NCBI RefSeq assembly: GCF_003020115.1 | Contig: NZ_PYFX01000002.1 | Span: forward strand, 682,001-746,000 | Source: Bradyrhizobium sp. MOS002 | GTDB lineage: Bacteria; Pseudomonadota; Alphaproteobacteria; Rhizobiales; Xanthobacteraceae | Direction: 5' to 3' | Length of the DNA: 64,000 bases | Notes under the pieces: model-generated | Databases searched by the model: none | Told to the model about the DNA's origin: nothing | What the model saw: only the letters and a program-made list of their open reading frames with translations | Made by a program: the position numbers and the translations under genes | Shown: positions 43,801 through 51,874 of the stretch, in pieces | Layout: each line of letters starts with the position of its first letter | Numbering within the stretch: position 1 is the stretch's first letter

Positions 43801-45420
43801 ATGGCTGATTACTATCCGCTGATCGCCCGCGCTATTGCCGCCCTGGACCCCAACGCTCCCGGCGAGAGCCGTCGCGCGCTTTACGAGCGGGCGCGCACGG
43901 CGCTGATCGCGCAGCTCCGCAGCGTGCAGCCGCCCCTCTCCGAATCCGAGATCACCCGCGAGCGCCTGTCGCTGGAAGAGGCCGTCCGCAAGGTCGAATC
44001 AGAGGCTGCCCAGCGTGCCCGCGAGGCCTCGCGCCCCGCTGGCGGCGCCCGCAGCAGCGGCAGCGGCGATGCCTTCCGCCGCGCCAGCACCCGCGCCACC
44101 GAGGGCAACTCGCCCGCGCCCCAAACCGCGACCCCGCCGCGCACCCGTCCGGCGCCGCCGCCGCCGCGCGCCGACCGGCCCTCCTTCAACGTCGATGACC
44201 AGGGCGACGCCCCGCGTGCGCCGCGGGCTCCGCGTTTCGACGCGCCGCGCCAGCCGGGTCCGCCGGCACCGCCGTCGATGCCGGAGCCTCCGCCGGCTGG
44301 ACGTGATCGCGCAAGTGTGCGCCGTCCGCCGGACATGGGTCCGCCGCCGCCGCTGCCGCCGGCACCGGGCGTGCGCGGCTTCCGCGACATCACGGCCGAC
44401 GCCAATGATCTCGGCGGCGCCGCCGCGCAGGCCAACCGCGCCGCGCGCCGCACCTACGCCAACGTGCCTTCGCCCTCGCCGGAATTCGACCGGCTCGAGC
44501 CGAGCCTGGAGAATCGCGCCGCCGGGGCGGACGCGCCCTACTCCTACGACGAATCGATCGAGGAGGCCGAGCGCTACGCGCCGCAGTCGCAGCCGCAGCG
44601 TCCGCACATCCCCGTTCTCGACCGCGAACCCAAGAAGAAGCGCGCCCGAACCGGCTCCGTGTTTCCGTTCAAGAGCGCGATCGCCGTCGGCATCGTGCTG
44701 ATCCTGGTCGGCGCCGGCATCCTCTGGGGCAAGCAACTGGTGCAGACCGCCACCAACCTGTTGAAGTCTTCGCCGACACAGGTGGTGGAGGCGCCCAGGG
44801 ATTCGTCTCAGCCGCAGAGCAAGCCCAAGATTCCAGATCGCGTCGGCCAGCCCTCCGCCAGCGACCAGCCGGTCGCGCCGGTGGCGCAGAAGGTCGTGCT
44901 CTATGACGAGGATCCATCCGATCCGAAGGGCAAGCAATATGTCGGCTCGGTGGTGTGGCGGCTCGAGCCGATCAAGGCGTCGGGCAACCAGAAGGCCGAC
45001 GTCGCAGTGCGCGCCGACATCGAGATCCCCGACCGCAAGTTCAAGATGACGATGTCGTTCCGCCGCAACACCGACTCCTCGCTGCCGGCAAGCCATACCG
45101 CGGAGCTGACCTTCGTCCTGCCGCCGGACTTTCCGGGCGGCGGCGTCTCCAATGTGCCGGGCATCCTGATGAAGTCGAACGAGCAGGCACGCGGCACGCC
45201 GCTCGCAGGCCTCGCGGTCAAGGTCACCGACGGCTTCTTCCTGGTCGGCCTCTCCAACGTCGACGCCGACCGCGGGCGCAACGTCCAGCTGCTGAAAGAG
45301 CGCTCCTGGTTCGACGTGCCCCTGGTCTACGCCAACCAGCGCCGCGCGATCATCGCCATCGAGAAGGGCGCTCCCGGCGAGCGCGCCTTCAACGACGCCT
45401 TCGCGCAGTGGGGCGACTAG
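43801..45420 (+). CDS. Pro-rich single-span membrane protein of unknown function
   Basis: I do not recognise a named function. The protein of 539 residues has a helical N-terminal domain (about 1-80, MADYYPLIARAIAALDP) and a long Pro/Arg/Ala-rich disordered segment (about 80-185). An acidic region follows, then a basic patch (KKKRAR), one transmembrane helix (about 292-312) and a C-terminal domain of about 170 residues in the periplasm. That domain contains TFVLPPDFPGGGVSNVPGILMK and ERSWFDVPLVYANQRRAIIAIEKG. It follows purA by 37 bp and may share its transcript. The layout, a cytoplasmic disordered part with a folded periplasmic head, suggests an envelope or cell-cycle scaffold, but this is inference. 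Confidence 0.8.
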   Translation: MADYYPLIARAIAALDPNAPGESRRALYERARTALIAQLRSVQPPLSESEITRERLSLEEAVRKVESEAAQRAREASRPAGGARSSGSGDAFRRASTRATEGNSPAPQTATPPRTRPAPPPPRADRPSFNVDDQGDAPRAPRAPRFDAPRQPGPPAPPSMPEPPPAGRDRASVRRPPDMGPPPPLPPAPGVRGFRDITADANDLGGAAAQANRAARRTYANVPSPSPEFDRLEPSLENRAAGADAPYSYDESIEEAERYAPQSQPQRPHIPVLDREPKKKRARTGSVFPFKSAIAVGIVLILVGAGILWGKQLVQTATNLLKSSPTQVVEAPRDSSQPQSKPKIPDRVGQPSASDQPVAPVAQKVVLYDEDPSDPKGKQYVGSVVWRLEPIKASGNQKADVAVRADIEIPDRKFKMTMSFRRNTDSSLPASHTAELTFVLPPDFPGGGVSNVPGILMKSNEQARGTPLAGLAVKVTDGFFLVGLSNVDADRGRNVQLLKERSWFDVPLVYANQRRAIIAIEKGAPGERAFNDAFAQWGD

Positions 45421-45444
45421 ATCTCTACTCCGTGAGACCTCGGC

Positions 45445-45565
45445 CTGCATGGTTCGAGACGCCCGCCTTGGCGGGCTCCTCACCATGAGGGTTTGATATC
45501 TCGCCGCGAAACGAGACCTCATCCTGAGGGCCCGCCCCTTGGGCGGGCGTCTCAAAGGATGGCCG
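45445..45565. repeat. interspersed repeat with CCCGCC...GGCGGG hairpins
   Basis: The element contains CATGGTTCGAGACGCCCGCC with GGCGGGCTCCTCACCATG (about 45448-45486) as one palindrome, then GGGCCCGCCCCTTGGGCGGGCGTCTC near 45527-45553. It fills the convergent junction between the Pro-rich membrane protein and the small secreted protein, and resembles a dispersed Bradyrhizobium element (from memory). Confidence 0.65.
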
Positions 45566-45579
45566 CAGGTACGCTCTCT

Positions 45580-45855
45580 CTACTGCGCGGCAGCTTCCCG
45601 CTTGCGCGATCCTGTCGCGGCTGCGGCCTCGCGGTCCATCACGGCGCGGCAGCCGGGGCTGACCTGAGCCTTTTTCTGCACCATGCAGGCCCTGATCCTG
45701 GGGATGTCGGGGATCTCGCTCGAGCACAGCCGCATGGCATCGCCGGAGCACATCTGCTGCGCTTCGGATGAGAAGGAAAGGCTGGGCGATGTCTGGAATG
45801 CGATGGCTGCCGTTGTGACGGCGAAGAGAGTTGCGATGGTCTGGTAGCGTGTCAT
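45580..45855 (-). CDS. small secreted four-cysteine protein, copy 1
   Basis: This is a small exported protein of 91 residues with a signal peptide (residues about 1-27). The mature part carries four cysteines in the pattern MCSGDAMRLCSSEIPDIPRIRACMVQKKAQVSPGCRAVM. This is the Cys-rich repeat layout found in small alphaproteobacterial periplasmic proteins, where the cysteines probably form two disulfides. The tail is basic and Ala-rich. ATG 45855 is chosen because the signal peptide then starts the protein. A related gene lies at 46381-46626, with a small unrelated gene between. The function is unknown. Confidence 0.72.
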   Translation of the reverse strand: MTRYQTIATLFAVTTAAIAFQTSPSLSFSSEAQQMCSGDAMRLCSSEIPDIPRIRACMVQKKAQVSPGCRAVMDREAAAATGSRKREAAAQ

Positions 45856-46115
45856 GCGGAATGCGTCCCCGAGTTCCGTGGGCTTGAGCCACTTGGTTTT
45901 GGGGCGCCGCACGCGGCTTGATCTGCCGCATGTCACAGCCTTCACGCCGGGATCTCAATCCCGCATGTGGTCGCTCGATCTCTCGTGATGTTCGAATCGA
46001 AAAGTGCTGCGCCGCCCGATTCAAGTATGCGCCATTGTCGCGCGGCCGCAATGGCAGGCAAAAAGGAAATCGCAATTGTTGCGCGCACGTCACGCACAAT
46101 GCGACTCGCGTCCGA

Positions 46116-46343
46116 TCAGATCAACCGATCGGAGGACACGCTGGCTTGTTCCGCATCGCTTGCGGCAAGTGCAGCGTGCTCCTCGACAGCCGTAACGCCC
46201 TTGGCGGTGAGCTCGAACAGATCGCCGTCCTTCATCACGTAGCCGTCGGCGATCAGTTGTCCCACCTTGCCTTGCCGATCATCGGCGAAGGCGACCGATT
46301 GGCTGATGTCCCTCAGGATCGAGAGCTGTTCGTCGCGCAACAT
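46116..46343 (-). CDS. small conserved protein with a winged-helix-like sequence
   Basis: I do not recognise this 75-residue cytoplasmic protein by name. QLSILRDISQS, GKVGQLIADGYVMKDGDLFELTAKGVTAVEEH has the helix-strand-strand pattern of a small winged-helix module, like the end of DNA-binding regulators, but alone it may serve in protein contacts. GGAGAGTGAAGCC before ATG 46343 supports the start. It lies between two related secreted Cys-rich genes on the same strand. The function is unknown. Confidence 0.6.
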   Translation of the reverse strand: MLRDEQLSILRDISQSVAFADDRQGKVGQLIADGYVMKDGDLFELTAKGVTAVEEHAALAASDAEQASVSSDRLI

Positions 46344-46380
46344 GGCTTCACTCTCCGTTCGCCGGGGATGGTTCCGGTCC

Positions 46381-46626
46381 TCACATGCCGTGGCTCTGAA
46401 AGACCTTGCTGCAAGACCGCGACAGTTTGGCCCGGTTGGCTTGCAAGCAGCCTTGTACCGCCATGTCGTTGCCGAGGTCCTTGCGGCAGAAGCGCGAGGC
46501 GTCCCGCGAACAGGCCTGCTGCTCCTGCGGCGAACCCATATGGCCTTGTGCGAAAGCGGGCGCGCTCGACAGGCCGCTCACGGCCGTCAGCGCGATCGTC
46601 GCCAGGAAGAACAGTTTGCGGGACAT
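46381..46626 (-). CDS. small secreted four-cysteine protein, copy 2
   Basis: This is a small exported protein of 81 residues with a Sec signal peptide (MSRKLFFLATIALTAVSGLS, cleavage near PAFAQG). Four cysteines follow the same pattern as the gene at 45580: ACSRDASRFCRKDLGNDMAVQGCLQANRAKLSRSC. The spacing (six between the first pair) and the Asp-Ala and Arg-x-Cys positions match, so the two are paralogues. GGAG lies eight bases before ATG 46626. The function is unknown; disulfide-bonded, periplasmic location is inferred. Confidence 0.72.
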   Translation of the reverse strand: MSRKLFFLATIALTAVSGLSSAPAFAQGHMGSPQEQQACSRDASRFCRKDLGNDMAVQGCLQANRAKLSRSCSKVFQSHGM

Positions 46627-46771
46627 CGGCGGCTCCAAATCTGACACGTGCGTTTCAAGTCCTGTCTGAACTCGTCGCTATGCCGCTTGTTCCCGGCGCA
46701 GAGCCGCCACCCGCCGCTATTCAAGGTTCCCGCAGCGCTGCTATAACGGGGCCGAAGGATGAGGGTGCCTG

Positions 46772-47197
46772 ATGAAACGCTATCTCGTGTTTGCGCTGGT
46801 TGGCCCGTTCGTGGGCGGGTTCCTGTTGCTGCTGACGACGACCTATCAGTCCGGCTATTGGACCCAGACCAGTCTCGGTGAGGTCGGCAAGCTGTTCGCG
46901 GTGTTCTTCAAATCCCTGCAATACAGCTATCTGTTCGGCTTCCTGCCCTCGCTGATGATCGGTGCGGTCGACGACATCCTGATCCACATCCGCCGGATCG
47001 GTCCGGTGCTGCGGATGCTGCTGGTCGGCGTGTTCGCCTTCATCCTGGCCTCGCTGACCTACAGTTCGCGCGGGCCGGACTCGGGCGCGGTGCAGTTCAT
47101 CCTGTACGGCCTCGTCGGGTTCGTGCCGGCGGTGATTTCATCCTGGCTCGTGCATAGATATGTCGCGGAGCCGCAGCCGGCGGCAGCACCGACCTGA
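46772..47197 (+). CDS. four-helix membrane protein, DUF5413-like
   Basis: This integral membrane protein of 141 residues has four hydrophobic helices (about 4-24, 45-70, 80-97 and 108-128) and a short Pro/Ala tail. Positive residues between helices two and three (IHIRRIGPVLRM) set the topology. It resembles the DUF5413 family, as I recall it, whose function is not known. ATG 46772 follows GGATGAGGGTGCCTG. It is divergent from the secreted Cys-rich gene and precedes a DUF4112 gene. Confidence 0.7.
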   Translation: MKRYLVFALVGPFVGGFLLLLTTTYQSGYWTQTSLGEVGKLFAVFFKSLQYSYLFGFLPSLMIGAVDDILIHIRRIGPVLRMLLVGVFAFILASLTYSSRGPDSGAVQFILYGLVGFVPAVISSWLVHRYVAEPQPAAAPT

Positions 47198-47258
47198 ACG
47201 CATCGTTCTCGATCACGCCGCAGCAACCTCCGCCCCGCTGCCGCGTTCCCTACAGGCC

Positions 47259-47816
47259 ATGACCATGTCCGATGACGATATTGTTGCTCCGCGTCGATCC
47301 GGTTCGGGAAGCCGCGCGGGTGCGGCCTCTTCAGGCCCCGCGGGGCGTGGGCCGATCATCGATCAGGACGGTCAGGAGATCCGGCCTGAAACGCTCGAGC
47401 AGGGCTTTCGCGAGTTTCGCTCCGAGTTCGGGAAGGATAGCCCCTTCGCTGGCAACCCGTTTGGCAATCTGACGCGCGAGCAGCGGATCGCGCGGATCGA
47501 GGCGATCGCAAAGCTGCTCGACGTCGCCTTCGTGCTGCCCGGAACCAATATCCGCTATGGCATCGACGGGTTGATCGGATTGATCCCCGTCGTCGGCGAC
47601 ATCATCACCACCGCGATCTCGCTCTGGCTGGTGCGAGAGGCGAGGGCGCTCGGGGCGCCCTGGTACATCACCGCGCGCATGCTCGGCAATGTCGCCCTCG
47701 ACGGCGTCGTCGGCATCGTCCCGTTCGCGGGCGACGCGTTCGATGTCATGTTTCGTGCCAACATGCGCAACGTGCGCCTGCTCCGCCGCTGGCTCGACAA
47801 GCAGCCGCGCATCTGA
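47259..47816 (+). CDS. DUF4112 membrane protein
   Basis: This protein of 185 residues has a Ser/Gly/Arg-rich N-terminal stretch (about 1-50) and a C-terminal DUF4112 domain. The domain reads IEAIAKLLDVAFVLPGTNIRYGIDGLIGLIPVVGDIIT and continues TARMLGNVALDGVVGIVPFAGDAFDVMFRANMRN, with two hydrophobic stretches. ATG 47259 is listed; ATG 47265 is two codons on. The start at 47160 overlaps the previous gene and lacks support. The family is common but has no assigned function. Confidence 0.82.
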   Translation: MTMSDDDIVAPRRSGSGSRAGAASSGPAGRGPIIDQDGQEIRPETLEQGFREFRSEFGKDSPFAGNPFGNLTREQRIARIEAIAKLLDVAFVLPGTNIRYGIDGLIGLIPVVGDIITTAISLWLVREARALGAPWYITARMLGNVALDGVVGIVPFAGDAFDVMFRANMRNVRLLRRWLDKQPRI

Positions 47817-47831
47817 CACTCCCCAAAACGC

Positions 47832-47862
47832 AAAAAGCGCGACGGCCTTTCGGCCATCGCGC
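47832..47862 (-). terminator. intrinsic terminator for the minus-strand gene at 47893-48186
   Basis: GCGCGACGGCC (47837-47847) pairs with GGCCATCGCGC (47852-47862) with one mismatch and a TTTC loop. On the minus strand it is followed by TTTTTGCG. It lies 31 bp past the minus-strand stop and also just after the DUF4112 stop, so it may end both transcripts. Confidence 0.75.
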
Positions 47863-47892
47863 CTTCGGCGCACATCGGAGTGCTTCGAAAAC

Positions 47893-48186
47893 TTATGCCG
47901 CGTCGGCGGCGTCGGTGCTGGCTTCCACCGGCTTGCGGTGACGGGGCAGCGGGAAGGCTTCGCTCTCATAGAGCGAGCGGATGCCGTTCTGGTCGAAGCG
48001 CGCTTCCTCGACCTGGAGATAGGCGCCGTTCAGCGAGTCCGTCGGCAACTGCTCCATCGCGAACTGGACGGCTTCGGCCGCGGTGCCGAACCGGCGATAG
48101 GTGAAGCCTGCACGCTTCTTCTTGCGGATCGCAGCGGGGAAGAGTTCGGCGGAAGTGTTGAAGTTGAACGGACGCAGTGGACGCAT
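47893..48186 (-). CDS. small conserved hypothetical protein
   Basis: I do not recognise a named family. The 97-residue protein begins [48 protein letters not shown] and continues [23 protein letters not shown]. It has an alpha/beta pattern with a basic start and looks like a small cytoplasmic protein conserved in rhizobia. ATG 48186 has GAGG upstream. A hairpin terminator follows. The function is unknown. Confidence 0.65.
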   Translation of the reverse strand: MRPLRPFNFNTSAELFPAAIRKKKRAGFTYRRFGTAAEAVQFAMEQLPTDSLNGAYLQVEEARFDQNGIRSLYESEAFPLPRHRKPVEASTDAADAA

Positions 48187-48397
48187 GGTCAAAGACCTCG
48201 TGATCTCTCTGGGGCTTTAAGCGCGTGGGGTTGGGACGGGCAGAGGCCACCATTCAGTGGGCGCCGCACATGTCATTTTCGTCCTCTAATATAGCCCGTT
48301 TTGACAAAATTGCGACCCCCGCGATGCGAGATGATGAATCCGCGCATGGCAGCTCCGCAACTCGGAAAATTGCAATAATATCAGTGGTTTGAATGGT

Positions 48398-48562
48398 TTA
48401 TAGCTTGCCAAGAAGCAGCAGCACGAGCAGCACCACCAGGACGAGGCCGCCGATCCCCATGCCGGAATGACCCATTCCGTAGCCGTAGCCACCGACGCGG
48501 CCCGACAGGCCGCCGACGAGATAAATGATCACCAGGATGATCAGGATGGTCCCAAGCGTCAT
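48398..48562 (-). CDS. small hydrophobic DUF3309 family protein
   Basis: This 54-residue membrane protein begins MTLGTILIILVIIYLVGGL and ends VLVVLLVLLLLGKL, with a Gly/Tyr-rich turn in between (GRVGGYGYGMGHSGMG). This two-helix layout is typical of DUF3309, a family of tiny proteins widespread in alphaproteobacteria and sometimes stress-linked. The function is unknown. ATG 48562 is preferred; the longer reading adds a non-hydrophobic extension without support. Confidence 0.78.
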   Translation of the reverse strand: MTLGTILIILVIIYLVGGLSGRVGGYGYGMGHSGMGIGGLVLVVLLVLLLLGKL

Positions 48563-48670
48563 GGCATCCTCCCTGGCGGCCGCCGCAACGCCATGGCCGG
48601 CCGCACCACCAAGGAAGAAAAGCACATCGCGCCGCCCGGTTCCATGACGGAACCGGGCGGCGTGCAAGGT

Positions 48671-49090
48671 TTATTTCGGTTCGAGCTTCAGCGCTGCGGA
48701 ATTGATGCAGTAGCGCAGGCCCGTCGGCCCCGGGCCGTCGGGGAAGACATGGCCGAGATGGCCGCTGCACTTGGCGCACAGCACCTCGGTCCGGACCATC
48801 CCGTGGCTGACGTCCCGCTCCTCGTCGATATGGCCCTCGACGGCGGGCTGGGTGAAGCTCGGCCAGCCGCAGCCGGAATCGAACTTCGCGTCGGACTCGA
48901 ACAGCTCGTTGCCGCAGCCGGCACAGGTATAGATGCCGGCGCGGTGGTCGTGTTCATATTCGCCGGAGAAGGGACGCTCGGTCGCCTTCTCGCGCAGCAC
49001 CGCGTATTGCATCGGCGACAACTCGCTGCGCCATTGCTCTTCGCTCTTGATGACCTTGTCGTCCGTGGTTTTCGTCTTGGTGTCGGGCAT
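48671..49090 (-). CDS. msrB: peptide-methionine (R)-S-oxide reductase
   Basis: This enzyme of 139 residues repairs methionine R-sulfoxide in proteins. Zinc is held by Cys56 and Cys59 (CAGC) and Cys105 and Cys108 (CAKC). The catalytic Cys128 is in [29 protein letters not shown] and the rest of the MsrB core are intact. It has no signal peptide and so is cytoplasmic. It lies 45 bp downstream of msrA on the same strand. Confidence 0.96.
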   Translation of the reverse strand: MPDTKTKTTDDKVIKSEEQWRSELSPMQYAVLREKATERPFSGEYEHDHRAGIYTCAGCGNELFESDAKFDSGCGWPSFTQPAVEGHIDEERDVSHGMVRTEVLCAKCSGHLGHVFPDGPGPTGLRYCINSAALKLEPK

Positions 49091-49135
49091 GGGTCTCCCG
49101 TTTTTTCGATGATCTTGTTTTCGGTGATCTCGCGA

Positions 49136-49840
49136 TCAGTTGGTGGCCTTGCTGGCGCTCACCAGCGTCGGCTTCTCGATATAGTTATCCGCGAACAGCT
49201 TTTTCAGGTTCTCGACCTTCGGGAGGTCGTTGTAGGCGATATAGGGCTGGTTCGGGTGCAGGGTCAGATAATCCTGGTGGTAGGCCTCCGCCGGATAGAA
49301 CGCCTCCAGCGCGCCGACCTTGGTCGCGATCGGCTTGCTGAACACCTTGGCGCCGTTGAGCTGGGCGATATAGGCCTCGGCCACCTTCTTCTGCTCGTCG
49401 GAGGTGGTGAAGATCGCCGAGCGATATTGCGTGCCGGTGTCGGGGCCCTGACGGTTCAGCTGGGTCGGGTCGTGCGCCACCGAGAAGTAGATCTGCAGGA
49501 TCTTGCCATAGGAGATCTTCTTCGGGTCGTATTTGATCTCGACCGATTCCGCGTGGCCGGTCCGGCCGCCCGAGACGGTCTGGTAGTCGGCCGTCGCCTT
49601 GGTCCCGCCGGCATAGCCGGAAACCGCGTTGATGACGCCTGCGGTGTGCTGGAACACGCCCTGCACGCCCCAGAAGCAGCCACCGGCGATCACGGCGGTC
49701 TGGGTCGCGCTTGCGGGCGCCACATCAACGGCGGGAGCGGGGATCACGACCGCATCCTCTGCGGCCCGGGTCGGCGCGGCAAAGGCCAGCGTCAGGGCGG
49801 TGGTTGCGGCGAGCAGGGACAGGATGGCAGGTCGGCGCAT
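49136..49840 (-). CDS. msrA: exported peptide-methionine (S)-S-oxide reductase
   Basis: This enzyme of 234 residues repairs methionine S-sulfoxide. The catalytic motif GGCFWG has Cys55. GYAGGTKATADYQTVSGGRTGHAESVEIKYDP, VAHDPTQLNRQGPDTGTQYRSAIF and YHQDYL are present, as in active MsrA. A Sec signal peptide (MRRPAILSLLAATTALTLAF, cut near TRAAE) sends it to the periplasm. ATG 49840 is chosen because the longer reading lacks a signal-like start. Together with cytoplasmic MsrB, the pair splits repair between compartments. Confidence 0.95.
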   Translation of the reverse strand: MRRPAILSLLAATTALTLAFAAPTRAAEDAVVIPAPAVDVAPASATQTAVIAGGCFWGVQGVFQHTAGVINAVSGYAGGTKATADYQTVSGGRTGHAESVEIKYDPKKISYGKILQIYFSVAHDPTQLNRQGPDTGTQYRSAIFTTSDEQKKVAEAYIAQLNGAKVFSKPIATKVGALEAFYPAEAYHQDYLTLHPNQPYIAYNDLPKVENLKKLFADNYIEKPTLVSASKATN

Positions 49841-50084
49841 GGCGATCCTCTTTCCGAAGGTCTGATAGTCTAGGGCGGTTGGGGCCGGGCGAACAGCCTG
49901 CCCGGCATTTTCGGACATTCGAGATACGGGCGGTCCGGGTAATTGTTACGGCCGGATGGACACGAGTCTGTGAAACGCGCCGCCTGGAGCAGCCCGGCTT
50001 GGCGAGGACCGGAACTCCGGGCTAGATGAACCGGCGCGATCGGTGATCGACTTAAAGAATGATGGCTGGAGCTGACCTGACAAC

Positions 50085-51782
50085 ATGCTGCGCGTCGCAT
50101 CCCTGACCCTCGTCGCTGTGCTCGCCATCCTGGCCGGCTGGAGCTCGATCGCGGCGGCCGATCCGAAGCCCGGCGACGACCTCGCCATTTGCCGCGACCG
50201 CCAGGCGGATGCGCAGGCGAGGGCGCAGGCCTGCGACAATCTGCTCAACGCCGACCGCGTCGCCGGCAAGGACAAGGCCATCGCGCTCTCCGTGCGCGGC
50301 AATACGCTGATCAACAAGCGCGACTACGTCCATGCGATCGAGACCTTGTCCATGGCCGTCGACCTCGATCCCGACAACGTCGTCACGCTCAATTTGCGCG
50401 GCCTCGCCTACGAGCGGACGGGCCAGGACGACCATGCGATGGCGGACTACAATATCGCGCTCCAGAAGCGCCCGACCTACGGTGTGCCCTACAACAACCG
50501 CGGCATCATCCAGTTGCGCCGGGGTGCGTTGCAAAGCGCGCTCGACGATTTCAACCTGTCGATCAAATACGCGCCAAAATTCCTGCTCGGCTACACCAAC
50601 CGCGCCCGGGTGCGCACGCTGATGCAGGATTTTGACGGCGCGATCGCCGATTTCGCGGAGGCCGAGAAGATCGAACCGGCCGCGCAGCAGATCACCGGCA
50701 ACCGCTGCATCACCTACGGCATGATGGGCAAGTTCGACCAGGCCTTCGCCGACTGCAACGGCCTGATCGAGAAGCAGCCGAAGAACGTGTACGCGATCAA
50801 CAATCGCGCCGACGTCAACATGCTGAAGGGCGATTTCGACGCCGCGCTGAAGGACTACAATACGGCGATCCAGATCAACCCGAACAATGTCCGGGCACAT
50901 TCAGGTCGCGGCCAGATCTACGAGCGCAAGAAGGACCTCGCCCAGGCCCGTGCCGACTATCGTGCGGCGGCCTATTCGCTGACGAAATTCGACGAGCTCG
51001 ACGTCGCGCGCGCCCGCGCGATCGCGCAGGAGCGATTGGCCGCGCTGACCCCGCAGCCGTCGGCCGGATCGACGGGGCGCCGCGTGGCGCTTGTGATTGG
51101 CAACGGCGCCTACAAGAACGTCCACGCCTTGCCGAATCCGCCACGCGACTCGAAAATGATCGCAGCCGTGCTGCGCGATGTCGGCTTCCAGACCGTGATA
51201 TCCGTCAGCGACCTGACCCGCGACAAGTTCTTCGAAGCGTTGCAGACGTTTGCCGCCGAGGCGGAGAAGGCGGATTGGGCGGTGGTCTATTACGCCGGCC
51301 ACGGTTTCGAGATCGGCGGCGTGAACTATCTCGTTCCCGTCGATGCCAAGCTTGCCGCCGACAGGGACGCCGAGACCCAGGCGGTCGCGCTGGAGCAGGT
51401 GATCGCCGCCGTGGGCGCCGCGCGAAAAGTGCGTCTGGTGATGCTGGATGCCTGCCGCGACAATCCATTCGCGCCGACCATGCAGCGCACGCTGTCGCTC
51501 AAGTTGGTGGACAAGGGCTTTTCAAACATCGAGCCGGGCGCCGGCTTCATGGTGGTCTACGCCGCCAAGCACGGCGAGACCGCGATGGATGGCGACGGCG
51601 GCGCCGACAGCCCGTTCGCCACCGCGCTCGCGCGGGAGATCAAGGTGCCGCGCGTCGAGATCCGGAAGCTGTTCGACATCGTCCGCGATGACGTCTGGCT
51701 GGTGACCAAGCACGTGCAGCAGCCGTTTTCGTACGGCTCGCCGCCGGGGCGCGAGGATTTTTATTTCGTGGCGGGGAAGTGA
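50085..51782 (+). CDS. exported TPR protein with a caspase-like (peptidase C14) domain
   Basis: This protein of 565 residues has a signal peptide (about 1-25). A tetratricopeptide region (about 60-305, five or more repeats such as AIALSVRGNTLINKRDYVHAIE) is followed by a caspase-like domain (about 332-555) of the metacaspase/orthocaspase type. The catalytic dyad is His406 (VVYYAGHGFEI) and Cys457 (VMLDACRDNPF), both intact. Such proteins are found in rhizobia, and a role in programmed death or in processing is proposed for some, but not shown. The substrate is unknown. It is divergent from msrA. No defence gene neighbours it, so it is best read as an envelope protease or adaptor. Confidence 0.9.
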   Translation: MLRVASLTLVAVLAILAGWSSIAAADPKPGDDLAICRDRQADAQARAQACDNLLNADRVAGKDKAIALSVRGNTLINKRDYVHAIETLSMAVDLDPDNVVTLNLRGLAYERTGQDDHAMADYNIALQKRPTYGVPYNNRGIIQLRRGALQSALDDFNLSIKYAPKFLLGYTNRARVRTLMQDFDGAIADFAEAEKIEPAAQQITGNRCITYGMMGKFDQAFADCNGLIEKQPKNVYAINNRADVNMLKGDFDAALKDYNTAIQINPNNVRAHSGRGQIYERKKDLAQARADYRAAAYSLTKFDELDVARARAIAQERLAALTPQPSAGSTGRRVALVIGNGAYKNVHALPNPPRDSKMIAAVLRDVGFQTVISVSDLTRDKFFEALQTFAAEAEKADWAVVYYAGHGFEIGGVNYLVPVDAKLAADRDAETQAVALEQVIAAVGAARKVRLVMLDACRDNPFAPTMQRTLSLKLVDKGFSNIEPGAGFMVVYAAKHGETAMDGDGGADSPFATALAREIKVPRVEIRKLFDIVRDDVWLVTKHVQQPFSYGSPPGREDFYFVAGK

Positions 51783-51797
51783 GGGCTGCGCTCGAAT

Positions 51798-51867
51798 TGT
51801 AGCCCGCATGAGCGTAGCGACATGCGGGTCCTTCTGTCCCGGATATCGCTTCGCTCATCCGGGCTAC
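51798..51867. repeat. interspersed repeat of the TGTAGCCCGCATGAGCG type
   Basis: Outer arms TGTAGCCCGCATGAGCG (from 51798) and CGCTCATCCGGGCTACC (to 51867) are inverted copies, with a central CATGCGGGTCC and GTCCCGGATATCGC. It fills the convergent junction between the TPR-caspase gene and the helicase gene, and resembles a dispersed element of Bradyrhizobium (from memory). Confidence 0.75.
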
Positions 51868-51874
51868 CGCAGCC

